From an uncultured Prevotella sp. (lineage in GTDB: Bacteria > Bacteroidota > Bacteroidia > Bacteroidales > Bacteroidaceae), in NCBI GenBank assembly GCA_900319905.1, contig ONQB01000013.1, forward strand, positions 1 through 64,000: DNA of 64,000 nt, given 5' to 3'. Made by a program: the position numbers and the translations under genes. Shown here piece by piece: positions 25,945 through 34,983 of this stretch. Numbering within the stretch: the stretch's first letter is position 1; every line of letters begins with the position of its first letter. The notes under the pieces are model-generated. The model saw only the letters and a program-made list of their open reading frames with translations. It did not search any database and was not told the DNA's origin.

Positions 25945-26295
25945 ATGGCACTGAATACCAACAAGAACCCTAAGCTCTACTATTCGATCAAAGAGGTGGC
26001 GCAAATGGTAGGCGTCAACGAGAGCACGCTTCGTTATTGGGAGACGGCTTTCCCACAACTTAAGCCCAAGACGCTGACGACCAACAAGGTCCGTCAGTAC
26101 ACGGAAAAGGATATTGAGGAGATTAAGGTGATTTATAATCTCATCAAGGTGCGTGGCTTTAAGATTGCGGCAGCCCGCAACTACTTAAGAGAGAACCGGC
26201 AGAGCGTAGACAAGAGTGCGGAAGTGATTGATACCCTCATAGGCATACGCGACCAACTGAAGGAACTCAAACAGCATCTTGACAGCCTTGTATAA
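25945..26295 (+). CDS. MerR-family transcriptional regulator
   Basis: A 116-residue protein with an N-terminal MerR winged helix-turn-helix (YSIKEVAQMVGVNESTLRYWE, residues about 13-33) and a second wing region (RQYTEKDIEEIKVIYNLIKVRGFKIAAAR). The C-terminal helix (residues about 90-116) would make an antiparallel coiled-coil dimer. There is no effector domain and no metal-binding cysteines, so a drug or metal sensor role is not supported. Such short MerR proteins beside alaS are common in Bacteroidales as I recall; the target genes are unknown. Confidence 0.88.
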   Translation: MALNTNKNPKLYYSIKEVAQMVGVNESTLRYWETAFPQLKPKTLTTNKVRQYTEKDIEEIKVIYNLIKVRGFKIAAARNYLRENRQSVDKSAEVIDTLIGIRDQLKELKQHLDSLV

Positions 26296-26420
26296 GATGC
26301 TTTGGAGTTACAGACAGCGTTGCTGCTGTTGAATTCTTCATTCGGCTGCCTTGTAAAAAAAGTCTCACGATCGCTGCTAATCCAGCAATCATGTGATAGT
26401 TGTTAAGCATTGTTAGTTAG

Positions 26421-26506
26421 CGATAAAGTCAGCTTGGTGGTATGCCTGCTTAACGATGAAGTCAGCTTGGTGGTATGCTTGCTTAACGATGAAGTCAGCT
26501 TAGCAA
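26421..26506 (+). repeat. 33-bp direct tandem repeat, about 2.6 units
   Basis: CGAT(A/G)AAGTCAGCTTGGTGG-type units begin at 26421, 26454 and 26487, an exact 33-base period. The third unit is cut after ~20 bases by the inverted repeat at 26507. It sits in the convergent gap between the merR-type gene and the relA/spoT gene. No gene is visible there. Confidence 0.75.
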
Positions 26507-26546
26507 GATTTCGGCTGACAGGGATACAGGGATGTCAGCCGAAATC
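26507..26546 (-). terminator. Perfect 14-bp inverted repeat after relA/spoT
   Basis: Arms at 26507-26520 and 26533-26546 (GATTTCGGCTGACA and its complement) enclose a 12-base loop. It lies 15 bases past the stop of the relA/spoT gene. No T-run follows, so termination is inferred from position and stem strength only. Confidence 0.45.
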
Positions 26547-26560
26547 GGAACAGGTACAGA

Positions 26561-28837
26561 CTACATGATCTGTTGCACCTCTTGCATGTCTGCTATCTTC
26601 TTTAGCCGTCCCATGATGCTGCGAACCTCGTCGCGGTCATGAACGCGTATCTCTATGCGGCCTTCGAAGATGCCGTCATCGGCCGTGAACGACACGGTGT
26701 GGATGTTGACATTCATTTTGTTGGAGATAATTTCTGCCACATCGTGCAGCATGCCCTTGCGGTCGATGCCGTGTAGTTCGATGGTGGCGTCGAAGAACAG
26801 TTGCTTATGCATGTCCCATTTCGCGTCGAGGATGCGCGGACCAAAGCTGGTCTTGAGCTTGCTGGCCACAGGACAGGAACGCTTGTGTATCTCCACGTGT
26901 TTCTTTCCGTCGATGAAACCAAGAATGTCGTCGCCGGGGATTGGGTGGCAGCACTTTGGGAAAACGTACATGCCGATGGTACGCTCAGAGATGATGCAAG
27001 GCTTCTTCTTGTCGAAGCCCTCGCCTGCAGCGATAAGCTTTGGAATGTCTTCTGTATTTTTCTCTTCTTTCTTCTTTGAGCTTTTGTGGAGGAAGGGCAC
27101 GTATTTGCGCCATCCGGATGAGTTTTCGGATTTCTTCTTCTCGTTAAGCATCTCAGCGTCTTTGTCGCTGAGCATGACGGTCTTCTTGCCCAAGGCAACG
27201 AACAAATCGTCTTGGTTGCTGATGTCGTGAAACTTGCACAGCTGGTCGATAAGCATCGGAGTCAGCTCAAGGTTCTTGCCTTTGACCCATTGGTTAAGGG
27301 TGTCCTCGCCTACCTTCTGTAGCTCACGGTTGTCACGACGCAGGATGGCCTGTATCTTTGACCGTGCCTTGGCAGTGAACACGAAGTTCAGCCACGAAGG
27401 CTGGGCATGCTGCGAGTTGGAAGTAAGCACTTCTACTTGGTCACCGCTCTGGAGCTTGTGGCTCAGTGGTACAAGCTTGTGGTTGACTTTGGCACCGATG
27501 CAATGGCTGCCAAGGAATGTATGGATTTGAAAAGCAAAATCGAGTACTGTGCACCCCGCAGGCATTGTCTTCACCTCACCTTTTGGTGTGAAGACGAAGA
27601 TTTCAGAGGCAAACAGATTAAGCTTGATGGAGTCGAGGAAGTCCATGGCGTCGGGTTGCGGGTCATCAAGTATTTCCTTGATGGTGCCAATCCATTTGTT
27701 GAGCTCCATGTCTTCATCGGTGCTTCCGCCTTCTTTGTATTTCCAGTGAGCGGCAAAGCCTTGCTCTGCGATGTCGTCCATCCGGTCAGATCTTATCTGC
27801 ACCTCTATCCACTGTCCCTTTTTCGACATCAGTGTGGCGTGGAGAGCCTGATAGCCATTGGCCTTGGGATGGTTGACCCAGTCGCGCAACCGGTCGGGAT
27901 GGCTCTTGTAGATCTGGTTGAGGGCTACGTAAATCTGGAAGCACTCGTTGATTTCATCCTTCCGGTCTTTGGGAATGAAGATGATACGCACAGCGAGGAT
28001 ATCGTAGATCTCCTCGAACGTTACGTGCTTGTTCTGCATCTTGCACCAGATGGAGTAGGGGCTCTTGACGCGCGCCTTGATGTGGTATTGAAATCCCATC
28101 TTGTCGAGCGACTCGCGGATGGGTGCCGTGAAATCGTCGAATACCTTCTGTCGGTCAGATTCTGTCACGGCGAGCTTCTTCATGATGCGCTCGTACTCCT
28201 CGGGATATTCAAACTTGAAGCTGAGGTCTTCTAGCTCAGTCTTAATCTTGTTGAGCCCCAGCCGGTTGGCAATAGGCGCATAGATGTAAAGCGTCTCACC
28301 GGCAATCTTATACTGCTTGTTGGCAGGTTGCGAGGCCAGCGTGCGCATGTTGTGAAGGCGGTCACAGATTTTGATGAGGATAACGCGGATGTCGTCGCTC
28401 ATCGTGAGCAGCAACTTCTTGAAGTTCTCGGCCTGAGCCGATGCATGGTCACCGAAGATGCCGCCACTGATCTTTGTCAGTCCGTCAACAATCTGAGCAA
28501 TCTTCGGTCCGAAGATGTTTTGTATGTCCTCAACGGTGTAGTCGGTGTCCTCCACCACGTCGTGGAGCAGTGCAGCACAGATGCTCGTCGAACCGAGTCC
28601 CATCTCCTCGCAGGCGATCTGCGCCACGGCGATGGGGTGCATGATGTATGGTTCGCCAGAGAGTCGGCGCACGCCTTTATGGGCTTGTCGGGCGAAGTTG
28701 AACGCTTTTGTGATAATGTCAACCTTTTTCCGGTGGCTGGAGTGCAGGTAGGTATCGAGCAGATGGTTGAAGGCATCTGTTATCATTTTGTTGTCAGCCT
28801 GTTCACGCTCCTTGTTTTTCAACTCTTGTTCGTCCAT
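26561..28837 (-). CDS. Bifunctional (p)ppGpp synthetase/hydrolase (RelA/SpoT)
   Basis: This 758-residue protein has the long Rsh layout. The HD hydrolase domain is intact (YIMHPIAVAQI and the catalytic LLHDVVEDTDYT near residues 90-102). The synthetase domain follows (RVKSPYSIWCKM, GYQALHATL). Then come a TGS domain (VFTPKGEVKTMPAGCTVLDFAF) and a C-terminal ACT domain (ATIELHGIDRKGMLHDVAEII). Both activities are likely. It makes and degrades the stringent-response alarmone in the cytoplasm. It is the last gene of the par operon, 62 bases after the lytic transglycosylase gene. Confidence 0.95.
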   Translation of the reverse strand: MDEQELKNKEREQADNKMITDAFNHLLDTYLHSSHRKKVDIITKAFNFARQAHKGVRRLSGEPYIMHPIAVAQIACEEMGLGSTSICAALLHDVVEDTDYTVEDIQNIFGPKIAQIVDGLTKISGGIFGDHASAQAENFKKLLLTMSDDIRVILIKICDRLHNMRTLASQPANKQYKIAGETLYIYAPIANRLGLNKIKTELEDLSFKFEYPEEYERIMKKLAVTESDRQKVFDDFTAPIRESLDKMGFQYHIKARVKSPYSIWCKMQNKHVTFEEIYDILAVRIIFIPKDRKDEINECFQIYVALNQIYKSHPDRLRDWVNHPKANGYQALHATLMSKKGQWIEVQIRSDRMDDIAEQGFAAHWKYKEGGSTDEDMELNKWIGTIKEILDDPQPDAMDFLDSIKLNLFASEIFVFTPKGEVKTMPAGCTVLDFAFQIHTFLGSHCIGAKVNHKLVPLSHKLQSGDQVEVLTSNSQHAQPSWLNFVFTAKARSKIQAILRRDNRELQKVGEDTLNQWVKGKNLELTPMLIDQLCKFHDISNQDDLFVALGKKTVMLSDKDAEMLNEKKKSENSSGWRKYVPFLHKSSKKKEEKNTEDIPKLIAAGEGFDKKKPCIISERTIGMYVFPKCCHPIPGDDILGFIDGKKHVEIHKRSCPVASKLKTSFGPRILDAKWDMHKQLFFDATIELHGIDRKGMLHDVAEIISNKMNVNIHTVSFTADDGIFEGRIEIRVHDRDEVRSIMGRLKKIADMQEVQQIM

Positions 28838-28899
28838 AGCTCTCTCGTTTTACAGAAGACGGTATTGTCTTGCGTTGGATAAATAATGGTAAACGGGGG

Positions 28900-30357
28900 T
28901 TACTTCACCCTTATTTTCTTTCCTGTCACGATACTGCTGCCTTTAATGCCGTTGAGCTGGCGCAGTTTCTTCACAGTGGTGCCGTTGCGTTCGGCTATCT
29001 CGCTGAGGGTATCGCCCGATTTTACAGTGACGTGTTTGGTTTGTTCCTTTGATTTCTTAGACCTTGACTTCTTTGTGCTTCTCCTGCTGCTTGTCGAGCG
29101 GCTGCTTTTCGACCTGCTGCGCGATGACGAGGCCTTCTCCTGAAGGTTGTCGTTGTCGCTCTTGCTGTCGGTAGTCTTATCTTGCTCAGGTTTAGCAGGC
29201 ACACGCTCCACCTGGTTTTTCTTTACCAGATAAGTGGCGTTGTCGTTTACTTCCACCTCACTGCGCTTCGGCTTATAATCTTTGGCATTAAAGGCATAGA
29301 TGGAGTCTTCCATGTCGATGAACTGACTGATGAGTGAGGCGGGAAGCCGTAATGACGACAGCTCGGAATGTCCATTTACGAGGTCTCTGCGGTATTGGGG
29401 GTTCAGGTCCTCGAGTTCGTCTATGCTGATGTTCAACACATGAGCTATCTGCTCAAAGTGTATGTCACGGTCCACCATCACCGTGTCGGTCTTAGCCGGC
29501 AGGTCACTGCTGAGCGGGCAGATGTTGTGGTCGCAGTAGTAGTTCATCACGTAGTTGGCAGCGATGAATGCGGGCACGTATCCGCGTGTCTCCTGCGGCA
29601 GCCGCGGGTAGATCCTCCAATAGTCTCGCTCACCGTGCGAGCGGCGTATGGCTTTGTTGATTTTGTCGGTACCGCAGTTGTAAGCTGCAATCACAAGGTT
29701 CCAGTCCTTGTAGATCTTGTAGAGGTCGCTCAGGTAATGGGCAGCAGCATAAGACGACTTCACTATGTCGCGCCGCTCGTCAACCAACGAGTTGATAGTG
29801 AGATTGTAGCGCTTGGCGGTAGACATCATGAACTGCCACAATCCGACGGCTCCGGCTTTGGAGCGTATCTTCGGATTGAGTGCTGACTCGATGACGGGCA
29901 AGTATTTCAGTTCGAGTGGCAGGCCGTAGGCGTCGAGTGCTTCTTCAAAGACAGGCATGTAAAAGTTCTGCGCGCCGAGCATGTAGGCCACCGAACGTCT
30001 CAGGTCACCTGTGTAGCGGTCGATGAAAGCCTGAACAATGCTGTTGTAGGGCATCTCAATGATGGTCGGCAGTCTGGAAAGCCTTTCTTTGTAGACATCG
30101 GGCTCGTAGACGGGGTTGACATCAGGCATGTTGCAAGTAGAGTCCGGGCGCAGATACATCTTGGCATTGTATAGCTGCATGAGGCTGTCAAGCTCCATGG
30201 TCATTGACTGTGGGAGGTTGATCTCTTCCTGCTTGCCCTCGTCATCGGTCACGGTGATGCTCTTTTCTTCATTGTCGTTCTGAGCCTGTGCCGGAATGGT
30301 CAGGCCGCCGATGAGCACGGATGTTGCTAATAATATAAGGTGTCGTTTGAAATTCAT
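28900..30357 (-). CDS. MltD-like lytic transglycosylase with C-terminal LysM
   Basis: A 485-residue secreted enzyme that cleaves peptidoglycan glycan strands. A signal peptide covers residues 1-25 (ending IPAQAQ). The SLT/family-1 transglycosylase domain (about residues 120-260) has the catalytic glutamate in VIESALNPKIRSKAGAVGLWQFM. A serine/arginine/lysine-rich low-complexity linker (SSSRSRSKSSRSTSSRRS) precedes a single LysM domain at the C-terminus (VKSGDTLSEIAERNGTTVKKL) that binds peptidoglycan. It follows the DUF5683 gene by eight bases. Confidence 0.9.
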   Translation of the reverse strand: MNFKRHLILLATSVLIGGLTIPAQAQNDNEEKSITVTDDEGKQEEINLPQSMTMELDSLMQLYNAKMYLRPDSTCNMPDVNPVYEPDVYKERLSRLPTIIEMPYNSIVQAFIDRYTGDLRRSVAYMLGAQNFYMPVFEEALDAYGLPLELKYLPVIESALNPKIRSKAGAVGLWQFMMSTAKRYNLTINSLVDERRDIVKSSYAAAHYLSDLYKIYKDWNLVIAAYNCGTDKINKAIRRSHGERDYWRIYPRLPQETRGYVPAFIAANYVMNYYCDHNICPLSSDLPAKTDTVMVDRDIHFEQIAHVLNISIDELEDLNPQYRRDLVNGHSELSSLRLPASLISQFIDMEDSIYAFNAKDYKPKRSEVEVNDNATYLVKKNQVERVPAKPEQDKTTDSKSDNDNLQEKASSSRSRSKSSRSTSSRRSTKKSRSKKSKEQTKHVTVKSGDTLSEIAERNGTTVKKLRQLNGIKGSSIVTGKKIRVK

Positions 30358-30365
30358 TGTTAATG

Positions 30366-31139
30366 TTAAAAAGTAATGCTACATTGCATCCCTAAGCCTG
30401 TACTACGCAGCGCGTTGCTGGAGAAACCATTGGCTGACCCGTTGATCACTGCCGGTGCGAAGTGGAAGCTGAGGTCTGGTGAGATGTCAAACTCCGACAA
30501 TGAGGCGTCGACATAGGCGTCGATGACCGACAGTGCGTAGACGCCCACCATGACGAAGAAACTCATGTCGCGCCAGCGTCGGTAGCGGTCTTTGCGTTGA
30601 CGGAAGATCTCCTGCCATCGTGACATGTTGCTTGGTGTGATGGTCGTGCCAAGATGCAGAAACTGGTTATAGCTTTGCGTTGTAGGATCGCTGTCCATGA
30701 TATCGAGGTAAGCCTGGCTGTAGTCGCGGTACATCATGTTGTTCCATCGCAAGGCATAAGCGCAACCCACGAAGCCGCCGTAGATGATGGGCAGCTTCCA
30801 GTATTTGCGGTTGTAGATCTGTCCGGCGCCAGGCAGTACGAGTGCCAGCCACAGCGCGCGCTTGGTGTTTGGCTTCCATGTGGCCCAGTCGCGCTTATGA
30901 TGCCTGCCTGTCGTGTCAGCAACGGCTTTCAGAGTGTTGTCACGCAGGTCCATGCTGTCAACCTTCATGCTGTCGGCAGGCAGCAGGGTGGCAGCATGGA
31001 GTGTGTCTTCACCGATCTCGGCGGCGCTGAAATGGCGCAGAGGCTTGTTTGGAGTCTGTCCCCAAGCTGTATGCTGAGTGGCAAGCATGCCCACAAGCAT
31101 ACCGACGACCATTAAACAGAAATGATGCGAAGTCTTCAC
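30366..31139 (-). CDS. DUF5683 family membrane protein
   Basis: A 257-residue protein with a signal/anchor at residues 5-27 (ending HTAWGQ) and the DUF5683 core from about residue 95: LALVLPGAGQIYNRKYWKLPIIYGGF, followed by YALRWNNMMYRDY. Two or three further membrane segments are visible (about residues 90-105, 113-128, 190-207). The function of the family is unknown. The gene abuts parB (31139/31140) and lies between parB and a peptidoglycan hydrolase, so a link between chromosome segregation and envelope growth is possible but unproven. Confidence 0.85.
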   Translation of the reverse strand: MKTSHHFCLMVVGMLVGMLATQHTAWGQTPNKPLRHFSAAEIGEDTLHAATLLPADSMKVDSMDLRDNTLKAVADTTGRHHKRDWATWKPNTKRALWLALVLPGAGQIYNRKYWKLPIIYGGFVGCAYALRWNNMMYRDYSQAYLDIMDSDPTTQSYNQFLHLGTTITPSNMSRWQEIFRQRKDRYRRWRDMSFFVMVGVYALSVIDAYVDASLSEFDISPDLSFHFAPAVINGSANGFSSNALRSTGLGMQCSITF

Positions 31140-32033
31140 CTATTGCTCCTTCAGTTTACCTATTTCGTTGACGATGCGTTTCAGCTCCTCCTCGTTGCTG
31201 AAGGGGATGCTGATCTTTCCCTTGCCCTTTGGCGAGCAGGAGAGCTGCACCTTTGTATTGAGTGTTGCGGCCAGCTGGTCGCGCATAGAGGTGAGGTTTT
31301 CCGAGAGTTGTACCTTGGCTTTTATCTTCTTGTTGGCACTTTCGATGTCCTCTCCATTCTTCAGACTGTTGACCACCTCTTCCACTTTTCTCACCGACCA
31401 TCCGTTCTTCATGGTCTCTTTAAACACTTTGAGCTGCAGCGACGGACTGTCGAGCGAGAGCAACGCACGGGCGTGCCCCATGTCAATTTCTTTCTTCTGC
31501 AACGAGATCTGCACCTGTGCCGGCAGCTTGAGCAGGCGGAGGTAGTTGGTGATGGCGGAGCGGCTTTTGCCCACTCGCTCAGAGATACGGTCCTGCGTCA
31601 TGCCCGTGCTCTCGATGAGATGCTCGTAGGCAAGTGCGATTTCTATGGGGTTGAGATCCTCACGTTGTATGTTCTCCACGAGGGCCATCTCCATGACGTC
31701 CTGGTCGTTGATGGTGCGTATGTAGGCAGGTATGGTCTTGAGTCCGGCCATCTGCGAGGCACGCCAACGTCGTTCACCTGCGATGATTTGGAATCGGTTC
31801 TCTGCAGTCTGGCGGAGCGTGATGGGTTGTATGATGCCTATCTCGCGTATGCTGTTGGCCAGCTCCTGCAGCTTGTCGTCATCGAAGAGGCTGCGCGGCT
31901 GGTTGGCGTTCGGCTCTATCTGGTCGAGAGGTATCTCGTTGATGGTCGATGAGCCTTGTGTGCGAACGGCATCGGTGGAGATCAGGGCATCGAGGCCACG
32001 TCCTAAAGCGTTGAATTTCTTATGTACAGCCAT
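31140..32033 (-). CDS. parB: Chromosome-partitioning protein ParB
   Basis: A 297-residue ParB/Spo0J. The N-terminal ParA-stimulating segment (RGLDALIS) is present. The CTP-binding domain shows PNANQPR and IIAGERRWRASQMAGL. The central helix-turn-helix is ISERVGKSRSAITNYLRLLKL, and a basic C-terminal dimerisation part follows. It loads on parS sites and partners with the ParA encoded five bases upstream. I found no parS-like palindrome in the window. Confidence 0.95.
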   Translation of the reverse strand: MAVHKKFNALGRGLDALISTDAVRTQGSSTINEIPLDQIEPNANQPRSLFDDDKLQELANSIREIGIIQPITLRQTAENRFQIIAGERRWRASQMAGLKTIPAYIRTINDQDVMEMALVENIQREDLNPIEIALAYEHLIESTGMTQDRISERVGKSRSAITNYLRLLKLPAQVQISLQKKEIDMGHARALLSLDSPSLQLKVFKETMKNGWSVRKVEEVVNSLKNGEDIESANKKIKAKVQLSENLTSMRDQLAATLNTKVQLSCSPKGKGKISIPFSNEEELKRIVNEIGKLKEQ

Positions 32034-32038
32034 GATTG

Positions 32039-32803
32039 TTATGCGTTCTTTTCAATGATTTCTTTGGCCAGTGCCAGATAGTCTTTCGCACCGGTAGAGT
32101 CGGCGTCGTAAAGGATGACGGGCAGTCCGTGGCTTGGACTCTCGGATAGCTTGACGTTGCGCTGTATGACAGCCTTGAAGACCAGCTCCTGGAAGTGGCG
32201 TTTTACCTCGTCGTAGATCTGGTTGGCCAGACGCAGGCGACGGTCGTACATGGTAAGCAGGAAGCCTTCAATCTCTAGCTTGGTGTTGAGCCGGCTCTTG
32301 ATGATCTTGATGGTGTTGAGCAGCTTGCTGATGCCCTCGAGTGCAAAATATTCGCATTGTACAGGGATGATCACGGAGTCGGCCGCTGTGAGCGAGTTGA
32401 CGGTGATGAGTCCGAGTGACGGCGAGCAGTCAATGAGTATATAGTCATACATGGGCCGCAACGGGTCGAGGATGCCCTTGATGACTTTTTCGCGGTTGTC
32501 GAGGTTGAGCATCTCAATCTCTGCGCCTACGAGGTCAATGTGACTGGGAATGATGTCGAGCTTGTCAATGTCGGTGGTGTAGATGGCGTCGCGTACGTCG
32601 GCATGGTCGATGATGCATTCATACAGTGAGCAGTCCACCTGGCTGATGTCGACGCCCAGACCGCTGGAGGCATTGGCCTGAGGATCGGCATCTACAACGA
32701 GTACCGACTTCTCAAGAGTAGCAAGTGACGCTGCGAGGTTGATTGCTGTAGTGGTCTTGCCCACACCGCCTTTCTGATTTGTGATAGCAATGATTTTTGC
32801 CAT
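32039..32803 (-). CDS. parA: Chromosome-partitioning ATPase ParA/Soj
   Basis: A 254-residue ParA with the deviant Walker A motif KGGVGKTTTAINLAASLA at residues 10-27, the A' segment VLVVDADPQANASSGLGVD and the Walker B segment YILIDCSPSLGLIT. It has no N-terminal DNA-binding extension, so it is the chromosomal Soj type. It heads the operon parA-parB-DUF5683-transglycosylase-relA/spoT. A -7 box lies 63 bases upstream. Confidence 0.96.
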   Translation of the reverse strand: MAKIIAITNQKGGVGKTTTAINLAASLATLEKSVLVVDADPQANASSGLGVDISQVDCSLYECIIDHADVRDAIYTTDIDKLDIIPSHIDLVGAEIEMLNLDNREKVIKGILDPLRPMYDYILIDCSPSLGLITVNSLTAADSVIIPVQCEYFALEGISKLLNTIKIIKSRLNTKLEIEGFLLTMYDRRLRLANQIYDEVKRHFQELVFKAVIQRNVKLSESPSHGLPVILYDADSTGAKDYLALAKEIIEKNA

Positions 32804-32865
32804 TTTTCTTTTCTTTTAGCTGTTTGCCCACAATGAGATGACATTGTTGAGGACATTGTTAGTTG

Positions 32866-32873
32866 CAAAGATA
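32866..32873 (-). promoter_or_regulatory. -7 box for the parA operon
   Basis: The minus strand reads TATCTTTG. No strong -33 TTTG is seen. On the plus strand a TACTTTTG box at 32915-32922 is the likely counterpart for surE, so this is a divergent promoter region. Confidence 0.5.
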
Positions 32874-33010
32874 CATATTTTGCTTGAGAAAGAACTTGTT
32901 TAAACCTTTTTTCGTACTTTTGCAGTGCAAAATAATGCTATCGGGGGTTGTTGCCGCGTTGTCGTCCCCTCGAAGCAAGTGTTTTTTAATGATAACAAAA
33001 CCATAAGTTT

Positions 33011-33823
33011 ATGTGTAAAGAAGATCATCGCCTTTCTGATTCATCCCGTCAGTCTGCCACGTCTACACGTCAGCGTCCATTGATTCTTATTACCAATGAC
33101 GACGGCTACCACTCTGAGGGTATCCGCCATTTGGCTGCTTTTGTCAAGACCATGGGCGATGTGGTCGTTGTGGCACCGGAGAGTGCTCGCTCGGGCTATT
33201 CTTGTGCCTTTTCGGCTGCCGACTTCCTACGGCTCAAGCGTCGCCACAACATGGGCGATACGGAGGTGTGGTCGTGCTCCGGCACACCCGTCGACTGCGT
33301 CAAGCTGGCCCTCGACCAACTGTGCACTGACCGGCGCCCTGACATCATCCTGAGCGGAATCAACCATGGCGACAACTCCTCAGTCAACAGCCACTACAGT
33401 GGTACCATGGGAGCCGCCATGGAGGGTTGCATGAAGTATATCCCTTCGGTGGCTTTCTCAAGCTGCTACTATAATGAGGATGCCAATCTGATGCCTTTGC
33501 GGCCATACGTCGAGAAGATTGTGCAACGGGTGCTGGAGGAGGGCCTGCCCAAGGGGGTCTGCCTCAACGTGAACTTCCCTGCTCGCGAGGAGTTTCTCGG
33601 CGTCAAGGCCACCCGCATGACATGGGGCAGTTGGATCAACGAAGTGGACAAGCGGCACCACCTGCGTGGCTATGACTACTATTGGATGGTGGGCGAATAC
33701 CGCAACGACGAGCCAGAGGCCACCGATACTGACCAGTGGGCGCTCAATCATGGCTATGTGGCTGTTACACCGACAACGGTGGACGTAACGGATTATGACT
33801 TCCTTCACAAGCTCAAATTATGA
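33011..33823 (+). CDS. surE: 5'/3'-nucleotidase SurE
   Basis: A 270-residue SurE phosphatase that removes phosphate from nucleoside monophosphates and short polyphosphates. The metal-binding motif TNDDGYHSEGI is at about residues 28-38, and the active-site SGINHGDNSS segment follows near residue 116. The first ~20 residues are serine/glutamine-rich and not conserved, so a downstream start is possible, but no better ATG precedes the core. It overlaps lpxB by four bases (ATGA). Confidence 0.93.
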   Translation: MCKEDHRLSDSSRQSATSTRQRPLILITNDDGYHSEGIRHLAAFVKTMGDVVVVAPESARSGYSCAFSAADFLRLKRRHNMGDTEVWSCSGTPVDCVKLALDQLCTDRRPDIILSGINHGDNSSVNSHYSGTMGAAMEGCMKYIPSVAFSSCYYNEDANLMPLRPYVEKIVQRVLEEGLPKGVCLNVNFPAREEFLGVKATRMTWGSWINEVDKRHHLRGYDYYWMVGEYRNDEPEATDTDQWALNHGYVAVTPTTVDVTDYDFLHKLKL

Positions 33824-34983
33824 AGTACTACCTCATCGTGGGCGAGGCTTCTGGCGACCTTCATGCCTCGCGGCTGATGCACAGTGTGAAGGCGCAGGAC
33901 GCTGCTGCTGAGTTCCGCTTCTTCGGTGGTGACCTGATGTCGCGCGAAGGCGGCACGCGGGTGCGCCATTATAAGGAGCTGGCTTACATGGGCTTCGTGC
34001 CGGTGCTGCTCCATCTGCGTACCATCTTTCGCAATATGTCGCTATGCAAGCACGACATCGTTGACTGGCAACCAGACGTGGTCATCTTGGTTGATTATCC
34101 TGGCTTCAACCTCGATATTGCCAAATACGTGCACACCCATACTCATATCCCGGTGTATTATTACATCTCTCCGAAGATATGGGCGTGGAAGGAGTGGCGC
34201 ATCAAGAGCATCCGCCTCTATGTGGATGAGCTGTTTTCTATCCTACCCTTTGAGGTGGATTTCTATGAGGGCAAGCACCATTATCCCATCCACTATGTGG
34301 GCAATCCTACTGTGGAGGAGGTGATGACATTCCGTGAGGGCTACAGGGAGGACCGAGAGGCGTTCTGCCGTCGTCATGGGCTCGACCCCCAAAAGCCGGT
34401 TGTCGCTCTGTTAGCGGGCAGCCGCAAGCAGGAGATCAAGGACAACCTGCCTGCGATGGCGGCCAGTCTGACAAGGGAGCTATTGCGTGACTATCAGGCT
34501 GTCGTGGCCGGCGCTCCGTCAATAGACCGCGATTATTACGACCCATTTCTTGCGGCTGGTCACCTGAACATCATCTTCGACGATACCTATGCTTTGCTGT
34601 CGCATGCCACGGTGGCCCTGGTGACCAGTGGTACGGCTACACTTGAGACGGCGTTGTTCCGCGTGCCGCAGGTGGTATGCTACGAGACGCCTCTGCCCAA
34701 GCTCATGCGATGGGGCTTCAACCATATCATCAAGTGCCCTTACATCAGTCTTGTCAACCTCATTGCCGGGCGTGAAGTGGTGCCCGAGTTGTTTGCCGAT
34801 CGCTTCAGTGTGGCCAACATCCGCGACTGGCTGCTTCGGTTGTTGCCAGGTCAGCCTGACCGCGACGCAATGCTGCGTGGCTACGATGAGGTGGTGCGCC
34901 GCTTGGGCGACCGCGTAGCACCCGATGAGGCTGCGCGTATCATGGTGGCTGCACTTAACGAGCGCGTTGAGACGGCTCGGTAA
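33820..34983 (+). CDS. lpxB: Lipid-A-disaccharide synthase
   Basis: A 387-residue GT19 glycosyltransferase that joins UDP-2,3-diacylglucosamine and lipid X in lipid A synthesis at the inner membrane. The N-terminal MKYYLIVGEASGDLHASRLM signature is present. Further family features are RFFGGDLMSREGG, PKIWAWKEWRIKSIR and the donor site VTSGTATLETALF. It is translationally coupled to surE (ATGA). Its 3' end overlaps the opposing acyltransferase gene by 29 bases, which suggests that gene arrived by insertion. Confidence 0.96.
   Translation: MKYYLIVGEASGDLHASRLMHSVKAQDAAAEFRFFGGDLMSREGGTRVRHYKELAYMGFVPVLLHLRTIFRNMSLCKHDIVDWQPDVVILVDYPGFNLDIAKYVHTHTHIPVYYYISPKIWAWKEWRIKSIRLYVDELFSILPFEVDFYEGKHHYPIHYVGNPTVEEVMTFREGYREDREAFCRRHGLDPQKPVVALLAGSRKQEIKDNLPAMAASLTRELLRDYQAVVAGAPSIDRDYYDPFLAAGHLNIIFDDTYALLSHATVALVTSGTATLETALFRVPQVVCYETPLPKLMRWGFNHIIKCPYISLVNLIAGREVVPELFADRFSVANIRDWLLRLLPGQPDRDAMLRGYDEVVRRLGDRVAPDEAARIMVAALNERVETAR

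Noticed and set aside
31140-32803. parS sites near parAB
   Set aside because: I looked for the usual GTTTCAC-GTGAAAC type palindrome and did not see one.
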